The position numbers and the translations under genes were made by a program. A stretch of 53,425 nt of DNA from assembly GCA_036703315.1 (NCBI GenBank), contig DATNPH010000063.1:1-53425 (forward strand), in the 5' to 3' direction. Below the pieces are notes generated by a model, which was not told the DNA's origin, did no database searches, and saw nothing but the letters and a program-made list of their open reading frames with translations. This DNA is from DATNPH01 sp036703315 (GTDB taxonomy: Bacteria > Cyanobacteriota > Cyanobacteriia > Cyanobacteriales > Coleofasciculaceae). Positions 16,077 through 25,049 of the stretch are shown in pieces (position 1 is the stretch's first letter; each line of letters starts with the position of its first letter).

Positions 16077-17204
16077 ATGGATATTTATCAATCTGGTATT
16101 CGCCCAATTTTGTTCTCTGCCTTGAAGGCAGACCCAGAGTGGTTGCATCAACAGACTTTACAGCTATTAGGTTGGATAGATCATACTCATGCGCGTCCCC
16201 CAAGTGACTGGATTCAAGCCAGATTGCAGCAAGCTTATTGTCTGAGTGATTCTCACCTAAAACAAACACTCTGGGGACTGGACTTCCCCAACCCCCTCGG
16301 TCTGGCAGCTGGGTTTGATAAGGATGGCGTTGCCGCTGGTATTTGGGGGACGCTTGGTTTTGGCTTTGCTGAACTCGGTACAGTGACATTTCAGGCGCAA
16401 CCCGGAAACCCTCGTCCCCGCCTGTTTCGCTTGAGTGAAGACAAAGCGGCATTGAATCGCATGGGCTTTAATAATAATGGTGCTGATGCTCTAGCAACTC
16501 GGTTGGCAAAAAGCTCAAAACGTTCTCGGTTAGTGCCTCTTGGTGTCAATCTAGGTAAATCTAAGCTAACACCACTTGAGGAAGCAGCGGCTGATTATTT
16601 AGGAAGTTTTCGTTTGTTAAAGGATTGGGGCGATTACTTTGTTGTTAATGTTAGCTCACCGAATACACCAGGGTTGCGATCGCTTCAAGATTCGGCTCAG
16701 CTTGGTTTAATCTTGGATGCCCTACAGCAAGAAAATCAAGGACAAAAGCCAATTCTTGTGAAGATTGCCCCGGATTTGGAATGGGAAGCGATCACAGATG
16801 TCCTTAACCTTGCCCAATCCCATCAATTGTCAGGGATTATTGCCACCAACACTACGATTCGCCGCGACATTCTCAAAACTCGAATTATTGAGGCAACTGG
16901 CAAATCAGTCGATGAAGAAGCGGGTGGCATTAGTGGGGCACCATTGCGTCAACGTTCTACAGACGTGATTCGCTTCATCTACAAGCAAACTCAAGGGTTA
17001 CTGCCGATTATTGGAGTTGGGGGCATCTTTACAGCTGATGATGCCTGGGAAAAGATTACGGCGGGGGCAACGCTAATTCAGGTTTACACCGGTTGGGTTT
17101 ACGAAGGTCCGTGGATGGTGCGGCGAATTCTGGAGGGCTTACTACACAAGTTAGAGGAACGGGGATTGGCTTCGATTTGTGAGGCAGTAGGTAGGGAAGA
17201 TTAA
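16077..17204 (+). CDS. pyrD: Dihydroorotate dehydrogenase (quinone)
   Basis: This class 2 enzyme oxidises dihydroorotate to orotate, the fourth step of pyrimidine synthesis, at the membrane with quinone as acceptor. From ATG at 16077 it is 375 residues, starting MDIYQSGIRPILFSALKADP, the usual start for cyanobacterial members and the membrane-associating helix of class 2. AAGFDKDG, NVSSPNTPGLRSLQ (catalytic Ser) and the GVGGIF and TLIQVYTGWVYEGP FMN-binding blocks are intact. A TTG at 16014 and an ATG at 16047 are alternative starts. Other pyrimidine genes lie at 36-40 kb, not adjacent. Confidence 0.93.
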   Translation: MDIYQSGIRPILFSALKADPEWLHQQTLQLLGWIDHTHARPPSDWIQARLQQAYCLSDSHLKQTLWGLDFPNPLGLAAGFDKDGVAAGIWGTLGFGFAELGTVTFQAQPGNPRPRLFRLSEDKAALNRMGFNNNGADALATRLAKSSKRSRLVPLGVNLGKSKLTPLEEAAADYLGSFRLLKDWGDYFVVNVSSPNTPGLRSLQDSAQLGLILDALQQENQGQKPILVKIAPDLEWEAITDVLNLAQSHQLSGIIATNTTIRRDILKTRIIEATGKSVDEEAGGISGAPLRQRSTDVIRFIYKQTQGLLPIIGVGGIFTADDAWEKITAGATLIQVYTGWVYEGPWMVRRILEGLLHKLEERGLASICEAVGRED

Positions 17205-17340
17205 TTCTATTGCTTAACCTATAGAAGTCTATCAGGTAGGGAGAGTGAGAAACATCTAGAGGCGATCGCTTTTAGATAGACTAGCTGGTCAAAAAAGCGC
17301 GATCGCATCATCTTGAGCTGGAGAATGGCAAGATGTACAG

Positions 17341-18921
17341 ATGAGCAAATTAGCTTTCACCTCAAATCGCTCTCTTACAGAGGCGCAGTTGCTCTTAGGC
17401 TTATCCGTAGCAGCGCTCATCCTTTGGTGCGTTTCTCTAGGAGATTTACCTTTACGAGACTGGGATGAAGGGTATTACGCCATTGTTGCCAGAGAAATGT
17501 ACCGCACTGGTAACTGGCTTTATCCCACTTATTTAGGAGAACCCTTTCTTCTAAAACCACCACTGATGCAGTGGTTAGTTGCCCTCAGTTACCAGTTGGG
17601 CGGCGTTCAGGAATTGACCACACGCTTACCTCCTGCTTTGTTGAGTGCCTGCGGTGTTCCTCTGTTGTATCTAATCGGGAAAGAAGTCTTTGGGCAACGG
17701 TTGCCAGCCGTTTTTACGGCTTTCGTTTACTTGACACTCCTGCCCGTGGTACGTCATGGGCGTCTGGCGATGCTTGACGGCATGGCAATTTCTTTTTTTC
17801 TACTGTTGTTATTGTGCTTGCTCAAAAGCCGTAAGGATAGGCGTTGGGCTATTGGTATAGGAATCGGCTTGGGGCTAATTGCTCTGACTAAGGGAATGTT
17901 GGTGTTACTGTTGGGAGCGATCGCGTTTGGATTTCTCCTAGCAGATAGACAACTAGCCTTATTGGGCAGTCCCTATTTTTGGATAGGCATACTCTCGGGC
18001 AATGTACCTGTGCTTGCCTGGTATGCTGCCCAGTGGCAACATTATGGTGGTAACTTTTTGCAGGTTCACTTTCAGGCTCAAGGTCTGGAACGCATCTCGA
18101 CATCCGTCGAGGGTCATGCTGGCCCTCCTTGGTATTACTTATTAGAGTTACTGAAATATACTTGGCCGTGGCTGTTGTTCTGTCCTGGGGGAGTATATCT
18201 GGCTTGGCAACAGCGCTATACTCGCTGGGGCAGTTTAGTTCTGATTGGGACTGTTGGTTATCTCGGAACTATTTCTTTAATGGGAACCAAGCTGCCTTGG
18301 TACATCATGCCTGTGTACCCGTTTTTTGCCCTTGCTGTTGCCGCGTACACATCACAACTTTGGCAAAATAGCAAGCGTTATCCTCGAATTTTCGTAGTTA
18401 TTCTGGGTGTTCTGGCAGTTGCGGGTTTGGGAGGTTGTGTTTACTTTGTCTTGGCAGATCCTCAGCCAGTTTTAATTGTGATGGGTGTAATTGTAGCGGT
18501 GACTATGGGCTTAGCCGCTTGGCGAGTAAAACAGAATAACCCAACATTCATCCCAATTTTATTTGTAGGGATGTATTTGACTTTGGGGCTGTTGATGACT
18601 TCTAAATCCTGGATTTGGGAGTTAAATGAAGCGTTTCCCGTGAAGCCAGTTGCGGCTTTGATTCGAGAGCAAACTGAGGCGGGAACAGTTATCCATACGT
18701 CATTTGCCTATGGGCGTCCCAGTTTAGATTTTTATAGCGATCGCCGAGTCATTCCCGCAGACGCCGCTGCTTTACAAAAGTTGTGGGCAACTCAACCTTA
18801 CCTGCTATTAGATCAGCCAACTTTAGCAATTTTGCAGTTACCAGATAGTGTCTCCCTCGGCACTGCCGAAGGCTTTACCCTAATTGCTCCAAAAACCAAA
18901 ATACGCCCTTCTATTAAGTGA
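17341..18921 (+). CDS. Glycosyltransferase family 39 (ArnT/PMT-like) membrane protein
   Basis: A polytopic membrane protein of 526 residues with about eleven hydrophobic segments. The first periplasmic loop has LRDWDEGYYAIVAREMYRTG followed by LKPPLMQWLVALS, the Asp-Glu and K-P-P pattern of PMT/ArnT-type enzymes that move a sugar from a polyprenyl-phosphate carrier to lipid or protein. The C-terminal soluble domain contains GRPSLDFYSDRRVI. Acceptor and donor are unknown. It starts at ATG 17341, about 140 bases after pyrD, with two HIP1-like sites between; it may or may not be co-transcribed. Confidence 0.85.
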   Translation: MSKLAFTSNRSLTEAQLLLGLSVAALILWCVSLGDLPLRDWDEGYYAIVAREMYRTGNWLYPTYLGEPFLLKPPLMQWLVALSYQLGGVQELTTRLPPALLSACGVPLLYLIGKEVFGQRLPAVFTAFVYLTLLPVVRHGRLAMLDGMAISFFLLLLLCLLKSRKDRRWAIGIGIGLGLIALTKGMLVLLLGAIAFGFLLADRQLALLGSPYFWIGILSGNVPVLAWYAAQWQHYGGNFLQVHFQAQGLERISTSVEGHAGPPWYYLLELLKYTWPWLLFCPGGVYLAWQQRYTRWGSLVLIGTVGYLGTISLMGTKLPWYIMPVYPFFALAVAAYTSQLWQNSKRYPRIFVVILGVLAVAGLGGCVYFVLADPQPVLIVMGVIVAVTMGLAAWRVKQNNPTFIPILFVGMYLTLGLLMTSKSWIWELNEAFPVKPVAALIREQTEAGTVIHTSFAYGRPSLDFYSDRRVIPADAAALQKLWATQPYLLLDQPTLAILQLPDSVSLGTAEGFTLIAPKTKIRPSIK

Positions 18922-18939
18922 TCACAGCTTCGCCATCTG

Positions 18940-19057
18940 ATTGTCACTGTTGCGTCACATACACTTGTTACTTTTAGATGTGAGAAAAATCATCTTGCAT
19001 ACTAATCTTCTGTAGAACATAATGCTCTCTTGGTTAATGTCCAGAGGGCATTTTTTT
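18940..19057 (+). ncRNA. Third small-RNA-like locus
   Basis: The block ATTGTCACTGTTGCGTCACA at 18940 aligns closely with the promoter region of the Yfr1-like RNA at 12469. About 80 bases later comes a strong intrinsic terminator: ATGCTCTC (19022-19029) with GAGGGCAT (19044-19051) and a T run to 19057. The terminator is nearly the same as that at 12803-12839. The predicted RNA starts near 18985 and is about 70 nt. The Yfr1 core is not present. It could also serve as terminator for the glycosyltransferase gene. Confidence 0.45.
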
Positions 19058-19142
19058 GCTCAAAGTTCAACAGTGTCGGCTTCAGGAAAGGCTGAAGTTG
19101 TATTGGCAACTCCAGCCTGACTAATGAAAATGGAAGTTTTAA

Positions 19143-20006
19143 CTAACGGCTACTGCGTTGCATATAACCTTCTACATTGCGAATCGCTCGTGTGGCATAA
19201 GAATTGCCAGGACGTTGTTGAAGTGCCCTTCTAAAGTAACTCAAAGCGCTTTGGTAGTCTCTTTGATCGGTTGCAGTGTACCCAGCTAGCATGTTTTGAG
19301 TAAATGCATCCTGCCGACCATTGAACAAGCCAGTGCCTAGATTTGCAGCACCTGTGTTTCGTTGCCCAGCGCCTGAACTTGCGGCACCTGTGTTTCGTTG
19401 CCTAGTGCCTTGAGCTGCGCCATTTGTATTCTGTTGCCTAGTGCCTTGAGTTGCGCCATTTGTGTTTCGTTGCCTAGTACCTGTATTGGTGCCACCTGTA
19501 GTCGGTTGAATAATAATAGTTGTGCCACCTCCACCTGTAGTCGGTTGACCGGTGCCTTGGGTTGTACCCCCTGTATTCTGTTGACCCGTACCGCCAGTCG
19601 TACCCCCTGTATTCTGTTGACCCGTACCGCCAGTCGTACCCCCTGTATTCTGTTGACCCGTACCGCCAGTCGTACCACCTGTATTTTGTTGACCGGTGCC
19701 TTGGGTTGTACCCCCTGTATTTTGTTGACCTGTACCGCCAGTCGTACCCCCTGTATTTTGTTGACCGGTGCCTTGGGTTGTACCCCCTGTATTTTGTTGA
19801 CCCGTACCGCCAGTCGTACCACCTGTATTTTGTTGACCGGTGCCAGTCGTATTCTGAGCCAATAATTGTTTGCTGCTTACTGTAGAGTTGCTAGGGCTGG
19901 AATCGATAAGTGCTAATGCTGGAACGCTGAGTAAAACACTAGCGCTAGCAACACCCAGCAAGCTAATAAGATTTTTTATTGAATTTTTATGATTGTGTGT
20001 ACTCAT
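19143..20006 (-). CDS. Secreted Gly/Thr/Gln-rich repeat protein with C-terminal TPR
   Basis: A 287-residue protein of unknown role. Residues about 13-33 form a signal peptide ending near ALA. Residues about 54-155 are eight near-perfect copies of a 12-residue unit GTGQQNTGGTTG (the last residue alternates G and Q), followed by degenerate copies containing RQRNTNGA. The last 55 residues (YTATDQRDYQSALSYFRRAL then RPGNSYATRAIRNVEGY) are a tetratricopeptide-like pair. The organisation suggests a surface protein with a flexible linker. The repeats are nearly identical at DNA level (36-bp units), so copy number may vary between strains. Confidence 0.75.
   Translation of the reverse strand: MSTHNHKNSIKNLISLLGVASASVLLSVPALALIDSSPSNSTVSSKQLLAQNTTGTGQQNTGGTTGGTGQQNTGGTTQGTGQQNTGGTTGGTGQQNTGGTTQGTGQQNTGGTTGGTGQQNTGGTTGGTGQQNTGGTTGGTGQQNTGGTTQGTGQPTTGGGGTTIIIQPTTGGTNTGTRQRNTNGATQGTRQQNTNGAAQGTRQRNTGAASSGAGQRNTGAANLGTGLFNGRQDAFTQNMLAGYTATDQRDYQSALSYFRRALQQRPGNSYATRAIRNVEGYMQRSSR
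19548..19850. repeat. 36-bp tandem repeat array inside the Gly/Thr/Gln-rich gene
   Basis: Eight units of 36 bp, encoding GTGQQNTGGTTG or GTGQQNTGGTTQ on the minus strand, differ at only a few silent or G/Q positions. Since 36 is a multiple of three, unit gain or loss keeps the frame. Confidence 0.85.
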
Positions 20007-20591
20007 AGCTATATCCCTGGTATTAACCTGAAAATGTTTTGAGCTTTGCAGCCATCTGCTAAAACTCGAACAAATTTTGTTTGTTAGAACAATTTGAACT
20101 TGAAGAAGCTACGTCAGTTAGAAATTGAAGACGTAGTTATTGAAGCTTTCTTTAAAAGACTAACCCTGTGAATTTTCCAGCTCGTCTATCCAAAGAGTTG
20201 TCTAATATACTGTCTTGTCTACCCAAAGAGCTGTCTCATATTAAGCTCGTATGTCTCCTTAGGTAGTGAGAGCTACTATAATCCTTTTGTCCCTCAGCCT
20301 TTTCCTAGCCAGACTTTTGAGTTTAACGGGTCAATTCATAGGAAAATCTACTTACCAAACAAATTCTTCCTGACTTGAGTTCTACATAAGCGATCGCAGC
20401 GCCACTTCAGTTGGTATCATCTATCAAAAGTGATGAATACCTAACTGACGTAGCGCTGGAGAGCCGGGCCGTCTAGGGATTTGGTTGAGTTGTTCTATCA
20501 GGTTGATGACTTGTGCCAGTGGTTTGAACCTATTTAGGAGAAACCCTTCTACAACTTCTCGCTGTTTTTGCCATACAACCTTAAATCGTTG
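20007..20591. other. Gene-free region between nirD and the repeat protein gene
   Basis: These 585 bases contain a HIP1 site near 20392 and two similar CTATCCAAAGAGTTGTCT / CTACCCAAAGAGCTGTCT stretches at about 20187-20237. No gene, RNA or mobile element was seen. Confidence 0.35.
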
Positions 20592-20954
20592 CTAAGCGAG
20601 AATACCTATGTGCACCCGCTGATCAAGGAGCCGAACTGGGAAAGTGGAAATTTTTACCGTTTCATCATCAAGGCACTCTCCCGTAGCTAGGTTGAAATTT
20701 TGCTTGTAGATCGGTGAAGCTACCTTAATAATGCCATTGCGATCGCCAATGATCCCCCGCGATAACACAAACGCTTTACTAAATGGATCATAGTTACTAA
20801 TGGCATAAACATCAGTTCCATATCCGACTCGGAAAATCGCTATTTGTTGACCATCAACTAAAGCACAAACTCCTGTGTTTGGTTGAATGTCTGATAAGGA
20901 ACAGATATCTACCCATTGAATGATACTTTCACGAACTGGTAATGCTTGAACCAT
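20592..20954 (-). CDS. nirD: Nitrite reductase (NADH) small subunit
   Basis: A 120-residue Rieske-like subunit that pairs with NirB in NAD(P)H-dependent reduction of nitrite to ammonia in the cytoplasm. The sequence WVDICSLSDIQPNTGVCALV, then QIAIFRV, VYAISNYDPFSKAFVLSRGI and SPIYKQNFNLATGECL follows the NirD pattern. As in other NirD proteins, the Rieske Cys/His ligands are absent. It lies 70 bases downstream of nirB on the same strand. ATG at 20954 has a good GGAGG ribosome site. Confidence 0.9.
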   Translation of the reverse strand: MVQALPVRESIIQWVDICSLSDIQPNTGVCALVDGQQIAIFRVGYGTDVYAISNYDPFSKAFVLSRGIIGDRNGIIKVASPIYKQNFNLATGECLDDETVKISTFPVRLLDQRVHIGILA

Positions 20955-21024
20955 TTTATTCCTCCTATTAATTCTCTAGTTGCAATGGAGCTTGTCAGGT
21001 GGGCAATGCTCACCCTCCGATGAG

Positions 21025-23568
21025 CTAGTATTTGGAGCCAGCCATCGCTTTTTCCTGTTCCTTCGCCGGTCGCTTTTGCTCCCGTTCCTCGACATAAGCT
21101 AGATTTGGATCGGGCTGATCTGAATTGATAAAGTGCCGGAATCGTTGGAGTTTTTCTGGGTCTTCAATCGTCACCTTCCACTCACATTGATACGTGTTGA
21201 CTAGGTGTTGCATATGGGCTTCCAACTCAGCACAAATACCAAGAGAATCTTCAATAATCACCTGCTTCAGGTATTCAATTCCTCCTTCAAGCTTGTTGAA
21301 CCAAGTTGCGGTTCTCTCCAGTCGATCCGCCGTGCGGATGTAGAACATCAAGAACCGATCCAAATACTTGATTAGGGTTTCCTTATCGATATCAGCAGCT
21401 AACAAAACAGCGTGTTGTGGCTTTATCCCACCATTGCCACACACATACAAATTCCAACCGTTCTCAGTGGCAATCACCCCAAAATCCTTGCTCTGTGCTT
21501 CTGCACATTCACGAGTACAACCGGAAACAGCAGATTTTAGCTTGTGGGGCGATCGCAAACCACGATACCGCAGTTCTAACTCGATCGCCAAACTCGTAGA
21601 ATCCTGTACACCAAAGCGGCACCAGGTATTTCCCACACAAGACTTCACTGTACGGAGTGCCTTACCATAAGCATGACCCGATTCAAATCCGGCATCTACT
21701 AATCGCTGCCAAATTTGTGGTAATTGATCGACTCGTGCACCAAATAAATCAATCCGTTGTCCGCCAGTAATCTTGGTATACAGTCCAAACTCTTTGGCAA
21801 CTTCTCCTAAAACAATTAGCTTATCCGGCGTAATTTCTCCTCCAGGAACTCGTGGCACTACTGAATAAGTTCCATCTTTTTGGATATTAGCCAAGTAGTA
21901 ATCATTCGTATCCTGTAAACCGACATAGGACGTTCCCAAAATATGCTCGTTCCAAGTCGAGGCTAGCATTGAAGCGACAGCAGGCTTGCAGATTTCACAG
22001 CCTAAACCCTTACCGTATTTATGGATGATTTCGTCGAATGTCTTAATCTGGTTAACTCGTAACAAATGATAGAGTTCCTGCCGAGAATAGGAGAAGTGTT
22101 CGCAGAGATGGTTCTTCACCTGTATCCCTGCTTTTTTCAGCTCAGATTTGAGTAAATCTGTCACCAGCGGTACACAACCGCCGCAACCTGTTCCAGCTTG
22201 GGTACATTTTTTAAGCCTTGGAACATCAGTCAGATTCTCTTCTCGAATCGCAGTACAAATCTGTCCTTTAGTCACATTATTGCAGGAGCAAATTTGGGCT
22301 GTATCTGGTAAGCTTTCCACCCCCATAGCGGCAACAGCAGGTTTTCCTTCTCGCGGCGGCATCAGCAAATCTTCTGGATGAGGGGGTAAGGTGATGCCGT
22401 TTTGAACAAATTGCAATAACGTCCCATAAGTAGACGCATCTCCAACAAGAATGCCACCCAAAAGGCGGCTGCCATCAGAAGACAGCACTAACTTTTTGTA
22501 AACACCCTGAATTGAATCAGTAATGGCAATTTCTTTGGCACCTGGAGTCTTGGCAAAGTTATCTCCAAAACTAGCAACATCCACACCTAAAAGTTTGAGC
22601 TTCGTGGACATATCTGCGCCTGTAAAGGTACTTGTTCCACTATGGGTGAAGTGATCAGCAACTACCTCAGCCATTCTATAGCCAGGAGCAACTAAGCCGT
22701 AAATGCGATTTTCATAGAGGGCACATTCTCCGATCGCATAAATATTGGGATCCGAGGTTTGGCAATTTTCGTCAATCACAATACCACCCCGTTCACCAAT
22801 CCTTAAACCATAGCTTCTAGCAAGTTCATCACGGGGTCTAATTCCAGCTGAAAATACAATCATATCGGTTTCCAATTCGGAACCATCGGCAAAAAGCATC
22901 TTCACAACTTTGCCGCTTTCACTCACAATTTCTGTGGTGGATTTACTGGTATGAACCGAAACCCCCAAATCTTCTATCTTATCACGAAGAATGATGCCAC
23001 CAATCTCGTCAATTTGCACAGTCATTAGTCGAGATGCAAACTCAACAATATGGGTTTTCAATCCTAGACTATTGAGTGCGTTGGCGCATTCTAATCCTAA
23101 TAAGCCACCCCCAACAACGACACCGACTTTAGATTGTTTAGCGTAATTAGAAATTCTTTCTAGGTCTTCAATTGTCCGATAGACAAATGTACCCGTAGTA
23201 TCATTTCCTTTAATCGGAGGTACAAAAGGATAAGAACCTGTTGCCAAAACAACCTTATCGTAGGGGATTTCTAAACCAGTCGCTGAAGTAATGATTTGTT
23301 TTTCGCGGTTGATAGAAACGGCTTTGTCACCAATATGAATCTGAATGCTGTTTTCTTGATAAAAACCGGGTTCAACTAGCGATAAATCGGCGGCAGTTTT
23401 ACCAGAGAAATAGTTACTGAGGTTAACGCGATCATAGGCAACACGAGGTTCCTCACAGAAGGTAATCAAATTCCAGTTTTGCGTTGCTCCTTTGCTGACC
23501 ATCAGCTCTAGGAATTTGTGACCTACCATGCCATTGCCGATAACAACTAGATTCTTTTTCGCTGTCAT
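21025..23568 (-). CDS. nirB: Nitrite reductase (NADH) large subunit
   Basis: This 847-residue flavo-sirohaem enzyme reduces nitrite to ammonia. Order of parts: FAD-binding VVIGNGMVG near residue 8, NAD-binding VGVVVGGGLLGLECAN, a BFD-type [2Fe-2S] domain (CSCNNVTKGQIC, then TGCGGC), a second Cys pair GLGCEIC, and the sirohaem/[4Fe-4S] domain with SCVGNTWC and SGCTREC supplying the four cluster cysteines. All ligands are present and length is normal. Most cyanobacteria use the ferredoxin enzyme NirA instead. ATG at 23568 with GAGGAG upstream; nirD follows as a probable operon. Confidence 0.95.
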   Translation of the reverse strand: MTAKKNLVVIGNGMVGHKFLELMVSKGATQNWNLITFCEEPRVAYDRVNLSNYFSGKTAADLSLVEPGFYQENSIQIHIGDKAVSINREKQIITSATGLEIPYDKVVLATGSYPFVPPIKGNDTTGTFVYRTIEDLERISNYAKQSKVGVVVGGGLLGLECANALNSLGLKTHIVEFASRLMTVQIDEIGGIILRDKIEDLGVSVHTSKSTTEIVSESGKVVKMLFADGSELETDMIVFSAGIRPRDELARSYGLRIGERGGIVIDENCQTSDPNIYAIGECALYENRIYGLVAPGYRMAEVVADHFTHSGTSTFTGADMSTKLKLLGVDVASFGDNFAKTPGAKEIAITDSIQGVYKKLVLSSDGSRLLGGILVGDASTYGTLLQFVQNGITLPPHPEDLLMPPREGKPAVAAMGVESLPDTAQICSCNNVTKGQICTAIREENLTDVPRLKKCTQAGTGCGGCVPLVTDLLKSELKKAGIQVKNHLCEHFSYSRQELYHLLRVNQIKTFDEIIHKYGKGLGCEICKPAVASMLASTWNEHILGTSYVGLQDTNDYYLANIQKDGTYSVVPRVPGGEITPDKLIVLGEVAKEFGLYTKITGGQRIDLFGARVDQLPQIWQRLVDAGFESGHAYGKALRTVKSCVGNTWCRFGVQDSTSLAIELELRYRGLRSPHKLKSAVSGCTRECAEAQSKDFGVIATENGWNLYVCGNGGIKPQHAVLLAADIDKETLIKYLDRFLMFYIRTADRLERTATWFNKLEGGIEYLKQVIIEDSLGICAELEAHMQHLVNTYQCEWKVTIEDPEKLQRFRHFINSDQPDPNLAYVEEREQKRPAKEQEKAMAGSKY

Positions 23569-24043
23569 TAATTTCTCCTCTACATCTAGATTGGTTATCC
23601 TAAAGAATTCTTGATAAGATTTATCGCGAATTATTTAATCAACAAAAGCTTCCTGTTTTGGTTTTGCATTTTGAGCAGGAAATTTTTTGACAACATTACA
23701 TGCGCTACCACAAATTCACTGCACTCTAATCTCTCCTATCTCTAGAAGCAATAGGCTTTTTCTTAGCACCTTTGAAGTCAAAACTCAAAATAGTAAAATC
23801 AATAAATATTTTGAACTTTGCCTGATGATTTATGTTTACTAGAGAAAACTCAATTGCTTCCTTTCAAGATGTAAGAGTTTTAATTGGAATTACATTGCAC
23901 TTAAGCGAACCGTAGTCTGTTGACTCTACGGTATTGGTGTTGAAAGAGAAGCCCAGTATCTTTAGCTACAAAATTTCTCTGTTGATGAAGTTTATGCATA
24001 GAAAAGATGCTGCTTTTACATTCAATTGTCTTGAAAAGAGGCA
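23569..24043. promoter_or_regulatory. Upstream region of nirBD
   Basis: About 475 bases lie ahead of nirB. I looked for an NtcA site (GTA, eight bases, TAC) and found none. A 7-bp perfect inverted repeat, ACCGTAG (23909-23915) with CTACGGT (23926-23932), is the only clear palindrome and could be an operator. No gene is visible. Confidence 0.35.
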
Positions 24044-24086
24044 GTTGGGAGTGGTGAGTTGGGAGTCGTGAGTTGGGAGTCGTGAG
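24044..24086. repeat. 14-bp tandem repeat after holB
   Basis: About three units of GAGTTGGGAGTCGT lie directly against the holB stop codon. It is a short cyanobacterial-type spacer repeat. Confidence 0.6.
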
Positions 24087-25049
24087 TTAATAAACAGCTG
24101 ATTGGCTCAAATCGAGTAGTGTCACTTCCCAAACAAGTCGGGGCTGGGCGTAGCTGAGAAGGTATTTTCGGGCTTGTTCTAACCGTTGGATGACGCGTGT
24201 TTGATGCCGATGTTGCCAGTAACAGTGCTGTAGATAATCGACTAACCATAATTGGGCTTCACTATCCAGGGTTTTGTCGATTTCCTTTGCCAGCTCAAGA
24301 GCCTTGCGAGGTGTTTTGGGAAGTTTCGTGAGTTTCTGGAGCAATTCAGGGGGAATAGCTTGGAGTTGTTCAAAAGCAGCGATCGCGTCCCCAGGACTCC
24401 CTTGTGCGATCGCCATCACTGACGACTCTTTGAGAATGTCCTGATAACCCGTTCGCTGCAACACCGTTTCCATGTCTTCCTGTGCCAGCCGATAAAACGG
24501 AATCCGCTGACAGCGAGAAACCAACGTTGGCAACAAAGACTCAATGCTGGGTGCAATCAAAATCAACGTTGCTTGTCCTGGTTCTTCCAGCGTCTTGAGC
24601 AAGCCATTGGCGGCTGCCTCTGCCATCGTTTCGGCTTGCTCGATCACGACGACTTTTTGTGACGCCTCTAAAGCAGAACGACCCAGAAATTGGGCTATTT
24701 CCCGAATTTGTTCTAGCCGAATTTGGGGCGGTGCCTTGCGCTTAACCCCTTTTTCTGCGGCTTCTGTAGCTGATAGCCGGATGCCGTTATGCAGGTAAGT
24801 CGGCTCTACCCAGAGTACATCCGGATGATTACCCTGTTGCAGGCGTCTTTGTATCGATGGGTGTTTGTCAACGGGAAGACCTGTACAAAATAACAGTTCA
24901 ATAAATGCTCGTGCAGCCAAGCTTCGTCCAACACCAGGGGAACCAGCAAAAAGGTAGGCAGGAGCGATCCGGTTAGCCGCGATCGCACCCTGTAATAAGG
25001 CGATCGCTTGATTTTGTCCTAGGAGGGTTGCGAAAGCGTCTGGAACCAT
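24087..25049 (-). CDS. holB: DNA polymerase III subunit delta'
   Basis: A 320-residue clamp-loader ATPase-fold protein. The Walker A-like FAGSPGVGRSLAARAFIELL is followed by KVVVIEQAETMAEAAANGLLKTLEEPG, the delta-prime signature, and an SRCQRIPF sensor region. It helps load the sliding clamp during replication. It starts 31 bases inside the end of tmk, and this overlap implies translational coupling. The usual zinc-binding cysteines are not seen between Walker A and B. Confidence 0.9.
   Translation of the reverse strand: MVPDAFATLLGQNQAIALLQGAIAANRIAPAYLFAGSPGVGRSLAARAFIELLFCTGLPVDKHPSIQRRLQQGNHPDVLWVEPTYLHNGIRLSATEAAEKGVKRKAPPQIRLEQIREIAQFLGRSALEASQKVVVIEQAETMAEAAANGLLKTLEEPGQATLILIAPSIESLLPTLVSRCQRIPFYRLAQEDMETVLQRTGYQDILKESSVMAIAQGSPGDAIAAFEQLQAIPPELLQKLTKLPKTPRKALELAKEIDKTLDSEAQLWLVDYLQHCYWQHRHQTRVIQRLEQARKYLLSYAQPRLVWEVTLLDLSQSAVY

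Noticed and set aside
19337..19885. Long open frames in other frames of the repeat gene (155-161 residues)
   Set aside because: They arise because the 36-bp repeat keeps all frames open; the frame with signal peptide and TPR is the real one.
23569..24043. NtcA site upstream of nirBD
   Set aside because: No GTA-N8-TAC arrangement was found; the nearest (GTAGTCTGTTGACTCTAC) has 12 bases between and is part of a hairpin.
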